Shown piece after piece: positions 18,414 through 27,646 of a stretch of DNA of 64,000 nucleotides. Under the pieces are notes generated by a model that was given only the letters and a program-made list of their open reading frames with translations, had not been told where the DNA came from and made no database searches. Position 1 is the stretch's first letter, and each line of letters begins with the position of its first letter. Made by a program: the position numbers and the translations under genes. The DNA comes from Henriciella sp. (GTDB taxonomy: Bacteria; Pseudomonadota; Alphaproteobacteria; Caulobacterales; Hyphomonadaceae): the NCBI RefSeq assembly GCF_029937755.1, contig NZ_JAPYPG010000005.1, positions 186,001 to 250,000 of the forward strand, read 5' to 3'.

Positions 18414-18427
18414 TGTTAACGCCAACA
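18414..18427. promoter_or_regulatory. XylR-like operator before the GH3 gene
   Basis: TGTTAACGCCAACA is a 12-of-14 match to the motif and lies 89 bases before the GH3 ATG, in the 216-base gap after GH43. Confidence 0.6.
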
Positions 18428-18516
18428 TTCTCCGGTTGCGTCCGAGCGCTTCGACTCAAAGCCGTCCTCCAGAGACGTGTGGAGAACGAGATTGGCGAAC
18501 AGGGAGACATAAAATC

Positions 18517-20991
18517 ATGCGCTATAAATCCTCATGGTACGCTCTCGCGGCGGCGGGACTTCTGCTTTCAGCTTGTTCGAGCACCGAACCCGTCGAAGGA
18601 CCTTCGCCGGTTTCAACCGACGCGGCCGAACCCGCCACCGAACCATCTGTGTGGCCCGCCGTAGAGAGCAATCTCATCGATCCGTCCATCGAAGCGCGCA
18701 TTGACGAGATCATGGCCAAGATGACGCTGGAACAGAAAGTCGGCCAGGTCATCCAGGCCGACAATGGCTCGGTGACGCCCGAAGAGGTCAGGCAATACCG
18801 GCTCGGCTCGGTGCTCAGCGGCGGCAACTCGGCGCCCAATGGCAAGCCCTACGCCAGCGTCGAGGAATGGGTGGCCGCCACGGATGCTTTCTACGCCGCA
18901 TCTGTCGATCCCGAAGGTGTCGAGATCGCGATCCCGATCATCTGGGGCATCGATGCGGTCCACGGCCATAACAACGTTATCGGCGGCACCGTCTTCCCGC
19001 ACAATATCGGCCTCGGCGCCATGCGAAATCCGGCGCTGATCGAGAGGATCGCGGAAGTGACCGCCACCGAGCTTCGCGTCACCGGCCATGACTGGACCTT
19101 CGCGCCAACCGTCGCCGTCCCGCGCGATGACCGCTGGGGCCGCACCTATGAAGGCTTTGCCGAGGATCCCGAGGTCGTCGCCTCCTATTCCGCCGCGATC
19201 GTTGAAGGCCTGCAGGGCGTTTTCGGCGCGGATGACTTCCTCGACGAGACACACGTCATCTCCACCGCCAAACACTATCTCGGCGATGGCGGCACCGAGG
19301 GTGGCACCGACCAGGGCGACACGAAGGTGTCGGAAGCAGACCTCGCGCGCATTCATGGCGCCGGCTACCCGCCCGCCATCGAAGCGGGCGCGCTCTCCAT
19401 CATGGCGACCTTCTCAAGCTGGAATGGCACCAAGACGACGGGAGACAAACACCTGCTGACCGACGTCCTGAAGGGCCGGATGGGCTTTGACGGTTTCATT
19501 GTCAGCGACTGGAATGCGCACGGCCAGATCGATGGCTGCACCAATGAAGACTGCCCGGAAGCCCTGATCGCCGGCATAGACATGTACATGGCGCCAGACA
19601 GCTGGAAGGCCCTCTACGAGAACACGCTCGCCCAGGCGAGAAGTGGCGAGATCCCGATGGCGCGCCTCGACGATGCCGTCCGCCGGATTCTGCGCGCCAA
19701 GCTCCATTACGGCCTGTTCGATGAAGGGCGTCCATCAGAGCGCCCACTGGCCGGGCGCACGGACCTGCTCGGCTCTCCTGAGCACCGCGCTGTTGCCCGT
19801 CAGGCCGTGCGCGAATCTCTAGTCCTGCTCAAGAATGACGGCGTCCTGCCAATCGCCCCGACCGCGAACATTCTGGTCGCAGGCGACGGTGCTGACAGCA
19901 TCTCCAAACAGTCCGGCGGCTGGACGCTGACCTGGCAAGGCGGCGGCCTCGACAATGATGAGTTCCCGAACGGCGCTTCCATCCTGGATGGTCTTGCCGA
20001 AGCCGCAAGCAACGTCACTCACAGCCCCGACGGCAGCTATGACGAGAAGCCCGACGTCGCCATCGTCGTCTTCGGCGAGGATCCCTATGCCGAGTTCCGC
20101 GGCGATGTTGCCCATCTCGCCTATGATGTCGACGGCTCGAAGGAAATCGACCTTCTCCGCAAGCTGCAGGCAGATGGCATTCCGACGGTCAGCGTCTTCC
20201 TGTCTGGCCGCCCGATGTGGGTGAACCCGGAACTCAATGCGTCTGATGCCTTCGTTGCCGCCTGGCTCCCCGGGAGCGAGGGAACAGGCGTTGCAGATGT
20301 TCTGGTCGCCGCCGCAGACGGCACGCCCCGCCATGATTTCACGGGCAAACTCTCCTATTCCTGGCCGAAGAGCCCCGACCAGGGCCCGCTCAATGTCGGC
20401 GATGAGACCTACGATCCCCTGTTCGCTTATGGCTATGGCCTCTCCTATGCCGAGCCAGGCGAGGTGGCCACGCTGGACGAAACCGTACCCGACACCCTGC
20501 AGGCGAGCGGCAACACCAACGTCTACTTCAGCGACGGCAGCTACAGCGCCAATATTCGCGTCTTCAAGTCTGGCGCCGTCAGCGAGAGCCGCGTCGACCA
20601 TCGCGCGCAGGAAGACGCCGTCTCCTTCAGCTTCGGCGGAACCGGTGGATGGGTGTCCTTCTCAGACGGCGGGGCGAGCGACTATGTCCGTGAATCCAAT
20701 GCTGACATCGAGCTGCTGCTGACATTGCGCTCGACGCTCACAGCGCCCGTTTCGATCGGCATGGCCTGTGAGGGCGATGACTGCCGCAGTACGCGGGAGC
20801 TGTCGGCCGACGACCTTGGCAATGGCGACTGGACGGATGTCCGCATCTCGCTGAGCTGTTTTAACGATATCGACCTCTCCTCCATCATTGCGCCCGTCTA
20901 CATTGAGGCGAGGGGGCCGGGCGAAATCGCCATCTCCGAGGCAAGACTCGTCGAGGACGCAGACGCCGCAGAGACCTGTCCTGGTGATTGA
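18517..20991 (+). CDS. GH3 exo-acting beta-glycosidase lipoprotein
   Basis: At 824 residues from ATG 18517, it begins with a lipoprotein signal (AAAGLLLSACSS). The TIM barrel carries MTLEQKVGQVIQAD, GIDAVHGHNNVIGGTVFPHN, TAKHYLGDGGTEGGTDQGD, and the nucleophile D331 in GFIVSDWNAHG. The second domain includes GDGADSISKQSGGWT and DVAIVVFGEDPYAEF. About 170 C-terminal residues after FAYGYGLSYAEPGE form an extra beta-rich region, as in ExoP-type exo-1,3/1,4-beta-glucanases. The enzyme probably removes terminal xylose or glucose in the periplasm. A longer in-frame start would precede the signal with a hydrophilic tail and is not used. Confidence 0.9.
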   Translation: MRYKSSWYALAAAGLLLSACSSTEPVEGPSPVSTDAAEPATEPSVWPAVESNLIDPSIEARIDEIMAKMTLEQKVGQVIQADNGSVTPEEVRQYRLGSVLSGGNSAPNGKPYASVEEWVAATDAFYAASVDPEGVEIAIPIIWGIDAVHGHNNVIGGTVFPHNIGLGAMRNPALIERIAEVTATELRVTGHDWTFAPTVAVPRDDRWGRTYEGFAEDPEVVASYSAAIVEGLQGVFGADDFLDETHVISTAKHYLGDGGTEGGTDQGDTKVSEADLARIHGAGYPPAIEAGALSIMATFSSWNGTKTTGDKHLLTDVLKGRMGFDGFIVSDWNAHGQIDGCTNEDCPEALIAGIDMYMAPDSWKALYENTLAQARSGEIPMARLDDAVRRILRAKLHYGLFDEGRPSERPLAGRTDLLGSPEHRAVARQAVRESLVLLKNDGVLPIAPTANILVAGDGADSISKQSGGWTLTWQGGGLDNDEFPNGASILDGLAEAASNVTHSPDGSYDEKPDVAIVVFGEDPYAEFRGDVAHLAYDVDGSKEIDLLRKLQADGIPTVSVFLSGRPMWVNPELNASDAFVAAWLPGSEGTGVADVLVAAADGTPRHDFTGKLSYSWPKSPDQGPLNVGDETYDPLFAYGYGLSYAEPGEVATLDETVPDTLQASGNTNVYFSDGSYSANIRVFKSGAVSESRVDHRAQEDAVSFSFGGTGGWVSFSDGGASDYVRESNADIELLLTLRSTLTAPVSIGMACEGDDCRSTRELSADDLGNGDWTDVRISLSCFNDIDLSSIIAPVYIEARGPGEIAISEARLVEDADAAETCPGD

Positions 20992-20998
20992 TCCAGGG

Positions 20999-21916
20999 AT
21001 GCCCGGGACGACTGAACTAACGGACAAGGCGGCGCTTAGCCACCTGTCGGCTTATGGCTTTGAGATGGCCGTCCAGCCCGGCGTGGGCGGACGCATCGTC
21101 TCGCTCACATTCGGGGGGCGGGATGTGTTCCAGCCCGATGCGCGGCCAGAGGCCATGAGGGTCTTTGACGCCGGCTGCTTCCCCTTGGTGCCGTTCTCCA
21201 ACCGGATACGAGGCGGCACGTTCGCATTTGCGGGCCGCTCTCACACGCTGAAGCGAAACTGGGACGGCGATGAGCACGTCATCCACGGCGAGGGCTGGAC
21301 AAGCGCCTGGACGGTGACCCATCAGGACGACGCTTCGATCCGCATGTGGATGGCCGGCGCGGACTGGTGGCCCTGGGCCTATGAGTGCAGCCAGCTCATC
21401 AGGCTGACGCCGGGCCGGGTCAGCCTGTCACTCAATGTGACGAACCTCGACACCAGCGCCATGCCTGTCGGCCTCGGATTTCACCCCTATTTTCCAAGGA
21501 ACGAGCGAACAGAACTGCAGTTTAACGCGGCCGGCATGATCAGGCCGATGAACCATGGTCCGCTGCAAATCGAACCGCTGACCGCGAGCACTGCCTTTTC
21601 GCATGCTACCGTCGTCAGCACGCGCAATCTGGACCATGGCTATGCCGGATGGGACGGCCTTGCGAGAATCCGCCAGCCGGATGGGGGTCTGGAAATAGCC
21701 GTCAGGGCAAATGCTTCACCTGCCGGTGCAGTGGTCTATATCCCATCAGACGGGCCCTTTTTCTGTTTCGAGCCCGTGTCCCAGATCAATGGCGCGTTCG
21801 AAATGGGCCAGACCGCCGAGACGGGGCTGCACGCACTGAAACCCGGCGAAACTCTCGATTTTTCCGTCGCGATCGACGTTGAGAGACGTCCAGACGCGCC
21901 AGACAGAAAGGACTGA
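20999..21916 (+). CDS. galM: Aldose 1-epimerase (mutarotase) family protein
   Basis: Start ATG at 20999, seven bases after the GH3 stop, gives 305 residues without an obvious signal peptide. GalM-fold features include GGRIVSLTFGGRDVF, PFSNRIRGGTFAFAG with the Arg that binds sugar, HGEGWTSAWTV with the catalytic His, VGLGFHPYFPR with the second His, and FCFEPVSQINGAF with the base Glu. It would equilibrate alpha and beta anomers of sugars released by the glycosidases, which suits both the isomerase and an anomer-specific oxidoreductase downstream. Specificity is not readable from sequence; it belongs to the broader Aldose_epim family rather than strictly to galactose mutarotase. Confidence 0.85.
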   Translation: MPGTTELTDKAALSHLSAYGFEMAVQPGVGGRIVSLTFGGRDVFQPDARPEAMRVFDAGCFPLVPFSNRIRGGTFAFAGRSHTLKRNWDGDEHVIHGEGWTSAWTVTHQDDASIRMWMAGADWWPWAYECSQLIRLTPGRVSLSLNVTNLDTSAMPVGLGFHPYFPRNERTELQFNAAGMIRPMNHGPLQIEPLTASTAFSHATVVSTRNLDHGYAGWDGLARIRQPDGGLEIAVRANASPAGAVVYIPSDGPFFCFEPVSQINGAFEMGQTAETGLHALKPGETLDFSVAIDVERRPDAPDRKD

Positions 21917-21921
21917 TCCGG

Positions 21922-23139
21922 ATGACCCGCTTTGATCAAGACCGCAGACGTCTCCTCCAACTTGCCGGCGTGACGGCCGCGGTGCCGCTCTTTGGTTGCG
22001 CTGGCGCCCAGACATCCGGCGGATCCGGTGTTCGAGCCATCGGCCAGCCCATGCCGGGCAATGTTCGCCTGCCTGAGACCCCGCCGGAGAAAGGGACCGC
22101 CAACAGCGTCGGCATTGCGGTCATCGGCCTTGGCGGCTTCGCACTTCATCAGATGATGCCCAATTTCGTGAACGCCCGGCGCGCCCATATCGCAGCGGTC
22201 GTCTCCGGCAATGCCGACAAGGCGAACCGGGTCGGCGAAGCCTATGGCGTGGCACCGGATGCGCGCTACTCTTACGACAACTTCGAAGAGATCGCGTCCG
22301 ATGACCGGGTCGACGCGGTCTATATCGTTCTGCCGAGCGGACTGCATGCCGAATGGGCCGAGAAAGCCTTTGCGGCCGGCAAGCACGTCCTTTGCGAGAA
22401 ACCGATGGCGCTCAACAGCGGCGAGTGCGAACGCATGATCGCTGCTGCCGGTGCCGCCAATCGCAAGCTGATGATCGCCTATCGCTGCCACTTCGAGCCG
22501 TTCAACATGCGCGCGATGGAGCTGATGGACGAAGGCGCTGTCGGAGACATCAGGCTGATCCGCACAGACCAGCATTACAGGATGGGGCCAACCACGCCGG
22601 CGGAAAACTGGCGTGCCAATCGCGCCCTCGCCGGTGGCGGCCCGCTTGAGGATTACGGGCTCTACGGCCTTCAGTCTGCGCTTTATCTCTCGAATGAAAT
22701 GCCAAGCACGATCAGCGCGCGGACCTTCCAGCCGGAAGGCGACCCGCGCTTTGCCGAGATCTTCGCTTCAGTACAGACCCAGATGCAGTTTCCGTCCGGC
22801 GCCGTTGCCCAACTGTCGACCTCCTATGATGCCGTCGGCTCGAACCGCGCCCTCGTCCGCGGCACACAGGGCTTGCTCGACATGGATCCGGCGACGAATT
22901 ATGGCGGCCTGCGCATGACGCTGCGCCGCGGTGGGAGCTCGGAAGACCTCAATCCGGGCGATCCCTCGACACAGTTCGCCGCCCAGCTCGACCACTTCGC
23001 CGACGCCATCCGTGACGATATCGAGATCCGCACGCCGGGCGCCATGGGCCTGCGAGACATCCGCCTTATCGAAGCGATCTATCGATCCGCCGAGACAGGC
23101 CAGGCTGTATTTCTGAAGCCAGATGGCAGGATGAACTAG
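21922..23139 (+). CDS. Exported Gfo/Idh/MocA oxidoreductase (aldose oxidoreductase-like)
   Basis: The 405-residue protein has a Tat signal (DRRRLLQLAGVTAA) followed by LFGC, a lipobox at Cys26. The mature part has a Rossmann GIAVIGLGGFALHQM, the catalytic Lys in CEKP (K160), and GGGPLEDYGLYGLQSAL in the substrate domain. Tat export with an NADP-binding fold is the hallmark of glucose-fructose oxidoreductase and of the Caulobacter aldose-aldose oxidoreductase, which carry tightly bound NADP(H) and need no free cofactor. Here it sits last in the GH3-epimerase operon of a xylose island. Periplasmic oxidation of xylose to xylonolactone, with another sugar reduced, is a reasonable hypothesis. The exact reaction is unproven. 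Confidence 0.85.
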   Translation: MTRFDQDRRRLLQLAGVTAAVPLFGCAGAQTSGGSGVRAIGQPMPGNVRLPETPPEKGTANSVGIAVIGLGGFALHQMMPNFVNARRAHIAAVVSGNADKANRVGEAYGVAPDARYSYDNFEEIASDDRVDAVYIVLPSGLHAEWAEKAFAAGKHVLCEKPMALNSGECERMIAAAGAANRKLMIAYRCHFEPFNMRAMELMDEGAVGDIRLIRTDQHYRMGPTTPAENWRANRALAGGGPLEDYGLYGLQSALYLSNEMPSTISARTFQPEGDPRFAEIFASVQTQMQFPSGAVAQLSTSYDAVGSNRALVRGTQGLLDMDPATNYGGLRMTLRRGGSSEDLNPGDPSTQFAAQLDHFADAIRDDIEIRTPGAMGLRDIRLIEAIYRSAETGQAVFLKPDGRMN

Positions 23140-23278
23140 CGATTTGCATTGACTGAACACAATGCGCCCGAAGAATCTGCAACATTCATAACCGCTGCGG
23201 GGTTTTCAAGGTACCGGCAGAAGGTGGATGCATCATCCATTCTGAGTGCGGGCGTTCCGATCCCAAACGGCGGGAGGC

Positions 23279-23449
23279 TCAGCGTTCGTCCGGCTTGTCC
23301 GGTAGCGGTTTGTCTTCGTCGATCAGGATGCGGTAGCGCGCGCCTTCCGGATCGTCGAACTGGCCGGACTTTGTCGCCCAGATGAAGGCACCGAGCCCCA
23401 GCAGGCCGAGCAGCAGCGCAACGGGGATCAGATAGATGAGACCGGTCAT
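23279..23449 (-). CDS. ccoS: cbb3 oxidase maturation protein CcoS
   Basis: This 56-residue gene starts with ATG overlapping the ccoI stop as ATGA. The product is one N-terminal membrane helix (MTGLIYLIPVALLLGLLG) followed by AFIWATKSGQFDDPEGARYR, the CcoS signature, and a short acidic tail. CcoS is needed for cofactor insertion into cbb3 oxidase, together with the CcoI copper pump upstream. Length matches the family. Between it and the Gfo gene (23140-23278) nothing else is recognised. Confidence 0.92.
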   Translation of the reverse strand: MTGLIYLIPVALLLGLLGLGAFIWATKSGQFDDPEGARYRILIDEDKPLPDKPDER

Positions 23450-25671
23450 GCAGCAGCCTCCTTCCTTCTCGACGGACGGATTGCGTTCAGCGTCACGATA
23501 AGCGAGGAGGCCGACATGGCAATGGCGGCGACAAGCGGGGTCGCAAAACCGGCGACCGCCACAGGCACCGCGATCATGTTGTAGAGCGCGGCAAGACTGA
23601 AATTCTGCAGCATGCGCAGACGTGCGCCACGTGCGGTGTCGAGAATGGAGAGGATCGCCTCAAGCCCTGCCCCGGTATAGACCGCATCACTGGCCGACTG
23701 GCTGACATCCATGGCCCCGCCCGGCGCGAGCGAGGCGTGCGCCAGCGCAAGCGATCCGGCGTCGTTGAGGCCGTCACCGATCATCAGCACCTTGCGGCCT
23801 TCGGCCCTCAACGCCTCAAGGCGGGCCGCCTTATCGGCAGGGCTCGCGGCGGCTTGCCAGTGTTCGATGCCGAGGCGGCTGGCGACGTCGGCCACTGCAG
23901 AAGCCCGGTCGCCTGACAGGATTTCGAGGTCCATGCCGCGTGCCTGCAGCTCAGCGGCCATCTCTTCCGAACCGGGACGCAGGGCATCCTCGAAGTCGAA
24001 CCGATACACCTGGCCATCAGCCTCGCTGTACCAGATGTGCAGCTTGCCATCGTAGGTCACGTCATCAGCGCCGACCCAGTCAGCCGAGCCGAGCCGGACG
24101 GTCCGGCCGTCGATCTCTGCCTCAAGGCCGAGTCCGGGATGCTCGCGAACATGCTCGGCAACAGGGCCCGGTCCGGCGGCGGCAACAAGCGCGCGCGACA
24201 GCGGATGACGGGAAGCGCGGGCAAGCCGGGCCGCCTTCACCACAAGCTCCTGCGGCGCACTGCCGGGAACGAGTTCTGCATCGCCAAGGGTCAGCGTACC
24301 GGTCTTGTCGAAGACAACGTGATCGCAAGTCGCCAGCCGCTCCAGCGCATCCCCGGACTTGAGATAGACACCCTTGCGGAACAGCCGCCCGGCGGTCACG
24401 ACCTGAACCACAGGCGCCGCCAGTGCCAGCGCACAGGGACAGGTGATGATCAGGGTGGAGACGGCGATGAGCAGTGCATCGCGCACGCCAATACCCGCCA
24501 GCATCCAGCCAATGAAGGTGAGCGCGGCCGTCGTATGGACGAGCGGCACGTAAAGAGAAACCGCCTTGTCGGCGATACGGCGATAGGTGGAGCGGCGCTG
24601 CTCGCCAGCCTCCAGCATGCGGGCGATATCCGCCAGCAGGGAGTCGCTTGCCGGTGAGATGGCACGTCCCCGGATCGACTGTCCGAGATTGACCGACCCG
24701 GCGAAGACACGCGCCCCCGGCGCAATCGCGCGCGGCAGGCTCTCGCCGCTGACAAGGCTTTCATCCACCTCGCCTGCCCCGTCGATGATATCCATGTCGA
24801 CCGCAAGGCGTTCGCCCGGCGCGACAAGGATCAGGTCCCCGGCCGCAACGTCGCTGGCCCTGACAGACTTTGCCAGGCCGGTCGTGTCGAGACGCGTCAC
24901 CGTGTGAGACTGGAGGGCGGCGAGATCATGCGCGGCAGCATGCGTGCGACGGCGCAGGCGCGCATCCAGAAACCGCCCGACCAACAGGAAGAAGAGCAGC
25001 ATGACGGACGCGTCGAAATAGGCGTGCTCACCGCCGCGGATGGTTTCGGCAACGCTGACGCCGAGCGCCAGCAGGACAGCCAGAGAAATCGGCACGTCCA
25101 TGTTGGCGTGGCCACGCTTCAACACATTCCAGGCGGACTTGAAGAAGACACGTCCGGAGAACAGTGCCGCCGGAATAGCGATCGCACCGGAAATGGCGTG
25201 CATGGCGCGCCGGGTCGTTTCGCCCATTTCGCCATGGCCAGCCCAGACCGACACCGAGAGCAGCATCACATTGGCAGCCGCGAAGGCGGCAACGCCCATG
25301 GCGATCAGAAGGTCGCGCTCTTCCTTCTTCGCGGCAGCGTCGCCCTTGTCCGGGTCGAAGGCGGAAACGCCATAGCCGAGATCGGAGACCGTGCCCGCAA
25401 TGGTATTGGCATCGACCCCTCCCGACCATCGCACATCCAGCCGGCCATTCGACAGGTTCAGCCGCGCTGTGCTAACGCCAGGCAGCGCGCCAACGGCGCC
25501 TTCGATCTTCGACAGACAACCGGCACATTTCGCGCCACGCACGGACAGGCTGAGCGTTTTGGCTCCGCCCTTCTCGATAACGAAAGCGGAGACGTCCGTG
25601 CCGCCCCCGCTGCTGGCCGGAGCGAGCCCGCTCGGGCAGCCAGCCGCCTCGATGTCCGTCATCGCATTCAT
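23446..25671 (-). CDS. ccoI: Copper-transporting P1B-ATPase CcoI (FixI)
   Basis: The 741-residue copper pump supplies Cu to the cbb3 catalytic subunit. It has an N-terminal heavy-metal domain with CAGC in RGAKCAGCLSKIEGAV, the actuator loop LVSGESLP, the membrane metal site TCPCALALA, the phosphorylation site FDKTGTLTLGD, and the hinge GDGLNDAGSLALAHAS. The short Cys-containing leader before the metal domain is usual for CcoI. It overlaps ccoH at its start (ATGA) and ccoS at its end, so translation of the three is coupled. Confidence 0.95.
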   Translation of the reverse strand: MNAMTDIEAAGCPSGLAPASSGGGTDVSAFVIEKGGAKTLSLSVRGAKCAGCLSKIEGAVGALPGVSTARLNLSNGRLDVRWSGGVDANTIAGTVSDLGYGVSAFDPDKGDAAAKKEERDLLIAMGVAAFAAANVMLLSVSVWAGHGEMGETTRRAMHAISGAIAIPAALFSGRVFFKSAWNVLKRGHANMDVPISLAVLLALGVSVAETIRGGEHAYFDASVMLLFFLLVGRFLDARLRRRTHAAAHDLAALQSHTVTRLDTTGLAKSVRASDVAAGDLILVAPGERLAVDMDIIDGAGEVDESLVSGESLPRAIAPGARVFAGSVNLGQSIRGRAISPASDSLLADIARMLEAGEQRRSTYRRIADKAVSLYVPLVHTTAALTFIGWMLAGIGVRDALLIAVSTLIITCPCALALAAPVVQVVTAGRLFRKGVYLKSGDALERLATCDHVVFDKTGTLTLGDAELVPGSAPQELVVKAARLARASRHPLSRALVAAAGPGPVAEHVREHPGLGLEAEIDGRTVRLGSADWVGADDVTYDGKLHIWYSEADGQVYRFDFEDALRPGSEEMAAELQARGMDLEILSGDRASAVADVASRLGIEHWQAAASPADKAARLEALRAEGRKVLMIGDGLNDAGSLALAHASLAPGGAMDVSQSASDAVYTGAGLEAILSILDTARGARLRMLQNFSLAALYNMIAVPVAVAGFATPLVAAIAMSASSLIVTLNAIRPSRRKEAAA

Positions 25672-26174
25672 GGTACAGAGACCGATTTCACCGCATTGAA
25701 GACGTCATCACCATGGGCTGAGCGGGCCTCGATATCGACTTCCCACATCCCCTTGCTCAGCGGCGGCAGGTCAACCTCGTAGGCCCCTCGCAGGACAGGA
25801 TCGAGCGAAAGGGTGATATCCTCCGCGGTCGTCGCCTGCCGGCGCAGCGTTGCCGTGACGGTAAGCGTCGAGAGCGGCTCGCCATCCTGGTCGCTCGCTT
25901 CGATGCGCAGACGCGACGCCCCCTCGACCAGGCCGGCCCGCAAAGTCCAGCCAAGAGCGGCCTGTTCGCGGCGCTGCTCGAGCGTGTCATTGTAGTTCAG
26001 ACCCTGCAGGTAGGACTTCTCGACATCCTCACCCGGGAAGCTGGTAATCGCCGAATACAGGAAAACCCCGTTCACCGCGAACATCACGCCAAAGAAGCCG
26101 AGCATGATGAGCAGGACATGCCAGCCTTTGAGCTTTGCGTCCGGGCCTTGCTTGTATTCAGGGGCGGCCATCAT
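25668..26174 (-). CDS. ccoH: cbb3 oxidase assembly protein CcoH (FixH)
   Basis: The 168-residue FixH-family protein has one membrane helix (VLLIMLGFFGVMFAVNGVFL, residues about 20-39) and a periplasmic beta-rich domain opening SFPGEDVEKSYLQGLNYND. CcoH is required for stable cbb3 assembly and links the pump and oxidase. Two adjacent ATG codons are possible; the first has AGGAG at suitable distance. Two bases separate it from ccoG. Confidence 0.93.
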   Translation of the reverse strand: MMAAPEYKQGPDAKLKGWHVLLIMLGFFGVMFAVNGVFLYSAITSFPGEDVEKSYLQGLNYNDTLEQRREQAALGWTLRAGLVEGASRLRIEASDQDGEPLSTLTVTATLRRQATTAEDITLSLDPVLRGAYEVDLPPLSKGMWEVDIEARSAHGDDVFNAVKSVSVP

Positions 26175-26176
26175 CG

Positions 26177-27634
26177 TCAGTCTCCTGCAGCCATGAAGCT
26201 TGTGCGGTTGATGCTGACCTCCCCGGTCTTCGCATCGGTCAGGACGAGGTTAAAGTATTTCCGCCCATCGACGGCCTCTTCGGGGATAGTGACCAGCATC
26301 CGGTAGCGATCGACACCATTTGCGGCAACTGGCAGGACAAGGCTTCCGTCACTGTCAGATTCCAGCCCGACAATCTCGATCTCCATGTCGTCCATACCTG
26401 TTGCAGTCAGGGCCATGTTACGGGCATCGCCAGCCTTGTTGACGAGTTTCAGTGTATAGCCATTCCGGATATCACCATTGGAAAGTTGCACGAAAGGCGG
26501 CGACCGGTCCTTGAGGACGTTCACTTCGAAGGTACCGCGATTGAACAGACCGAAGGCCATGAGGCTGGCGATGCCGATGATCAGCAGCGAATAGAGCACG
26601 GTGCGCGGGCGTATCAGCCGGTACTTGGTCGGCTGGCCGACAGCGCGGGCGGCAACAGCAGTATCGGTGTCATAGGCGATGAGGCCAGTTGGCCGGCCAA
26701 CCGTCTTCATTATCTGGTCGCATGCATCGATGCAGAGGGCACAGTGGATGCATTCCAGCTGTGGTCCGTCGCGGATGTCGATGCCCATCGGGCACACCTG
26801 GACGCATTGCTTGCAGTCGATGCAATCGCCCCGGCCTTCCCAGCTCTCACCCTTGCGGTGCGGCCCGCGCGGTTCTCCACGGTCATAACGATAGGTGACG
26901 TTGAGCGCGTCCTCATCGGTGAGCGCGGCCTGGATGCGCGGCCACGGGCAAAGATAGGTACAGACCTGTTCGCGCATCGTCCCGGCCAGCGCATAGGTCG
27001 TGAAGGTCAGGATACCCGCGAACCAATAGGCCGCCAGCGGTGCCTCACCGATAAAGAATGTCTGGGCGATCATCCTGGCATCGTGGAAGTAGAGGATGAA
27101 AGCCCCGCCGGTGAAGAAGGCAATGACCAGCCAGACAATGTGCTTGCCGATCTTGCGCCACGCCTTGTTGAAGCTCCAAGGCGCGCGGTCGAGCCGCATC
27201 CGCTTGGCGCGGTCGCCCTCGAAGGCGCGTTCGACCCAGATATAGAGGTCGGTCCACACCGTCTGCGGGCAGGCATAACCGCACCAGACCCGGCCAAAGA
27301 GCGACGTCACCAGGAACAGGCCCAGCGCGGCGAGGATCATCAGGCCGGCGAGGTAGTAAGCCTCCTGCGGCCAGATCTCGATGCCGAAGAAGAAAAACCG
27401 CTCACCGCCAAAATCAGCGAGCACGGCCTGGTCAGGCACACCCTCACCCCGGTCCCAGCGCAGCCACGGCACAAGATAGTAGATGCCGAGGAGCACGGCC
27501 ATCGCGGCCCACTTGACCGTCCGGAACTTGCCGTGGGCAAGCTTCGGATAGATCTGCTTCCGCTTGGAATACAGATCCTGCGGCGGCGGGACCGGCGGTG
27601 GCGACTTGGACGAAATGAGGGTGACCTGGTTCAT
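26177..27634 (-). CDS. ccoG: CcoG (FixG/RdxA) polyferredoxin membrane protein
   Basis: The 485-residue protein has about five membrane segments and two ferredoxin-type 4Fe-4S motifs (GDCIDCKQCVQVCPMGIDIR and LECIHCALCIDACDQIM). A membrane-facing WCGYACPQTVW Cys motif and an Ig-like C-terminal domain (from about residue 360) complete the CcoG layout. CcoG is a cupric reductase in cbb3 biogenesis. It begins 12 bases after ccoP. Confidence 0.95.
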   Translation of the reverse strand: MNQVTLISSKSPPPVPPPQDLYSKRKQIYPKLAHGKFRTVKWAAMAVLLGIYYLVPWLRWDRGEGVPDQAVLADFGGERFFFFGIEIWPQEAYYLAGLMILAALGLFLVTSLFGRVWCGYACPQTVWTDLYIWVERAFEGDRAKRMRLDRAPWSFNKAWRKIGKHIVWLVIAFFTGGAFILYFHDARMIAQTFFIGEAPLAAYWFAGILTFTTYALAGTMREQVCTYLCPWPRIQAALTDEDALNVTYRYDRGEPRGPHRKGESWEGRGDCIDCKQCVQVCPMGIDIRDGPQLECIHCALCIDACDQIMKTVGRPTGLIAYDTDTAVAARAVGQPTKYRLIRPRTVLYSLLIIGIASLMAFGLFNRGTFEVNVLKDRSPPFVQLSNGDIRNGYTLKLVNKAGDARNMALTATGMDDMEIEIVGLESDSDGSLVLPVAANGVDRYRMLVTIPEEAVDGRKYFNLVLTDAKTGEVSINRTSFMAAGD

Positions 27635-27646
27635 GGCGTTCGGGCC

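Noticed and set aside
25460-25475. GCTAACGCCAGG within ccoI resembling the XylR operator
   Set aside because: It lies inside coding sequence, matches only one half-site, and has no promoter context.
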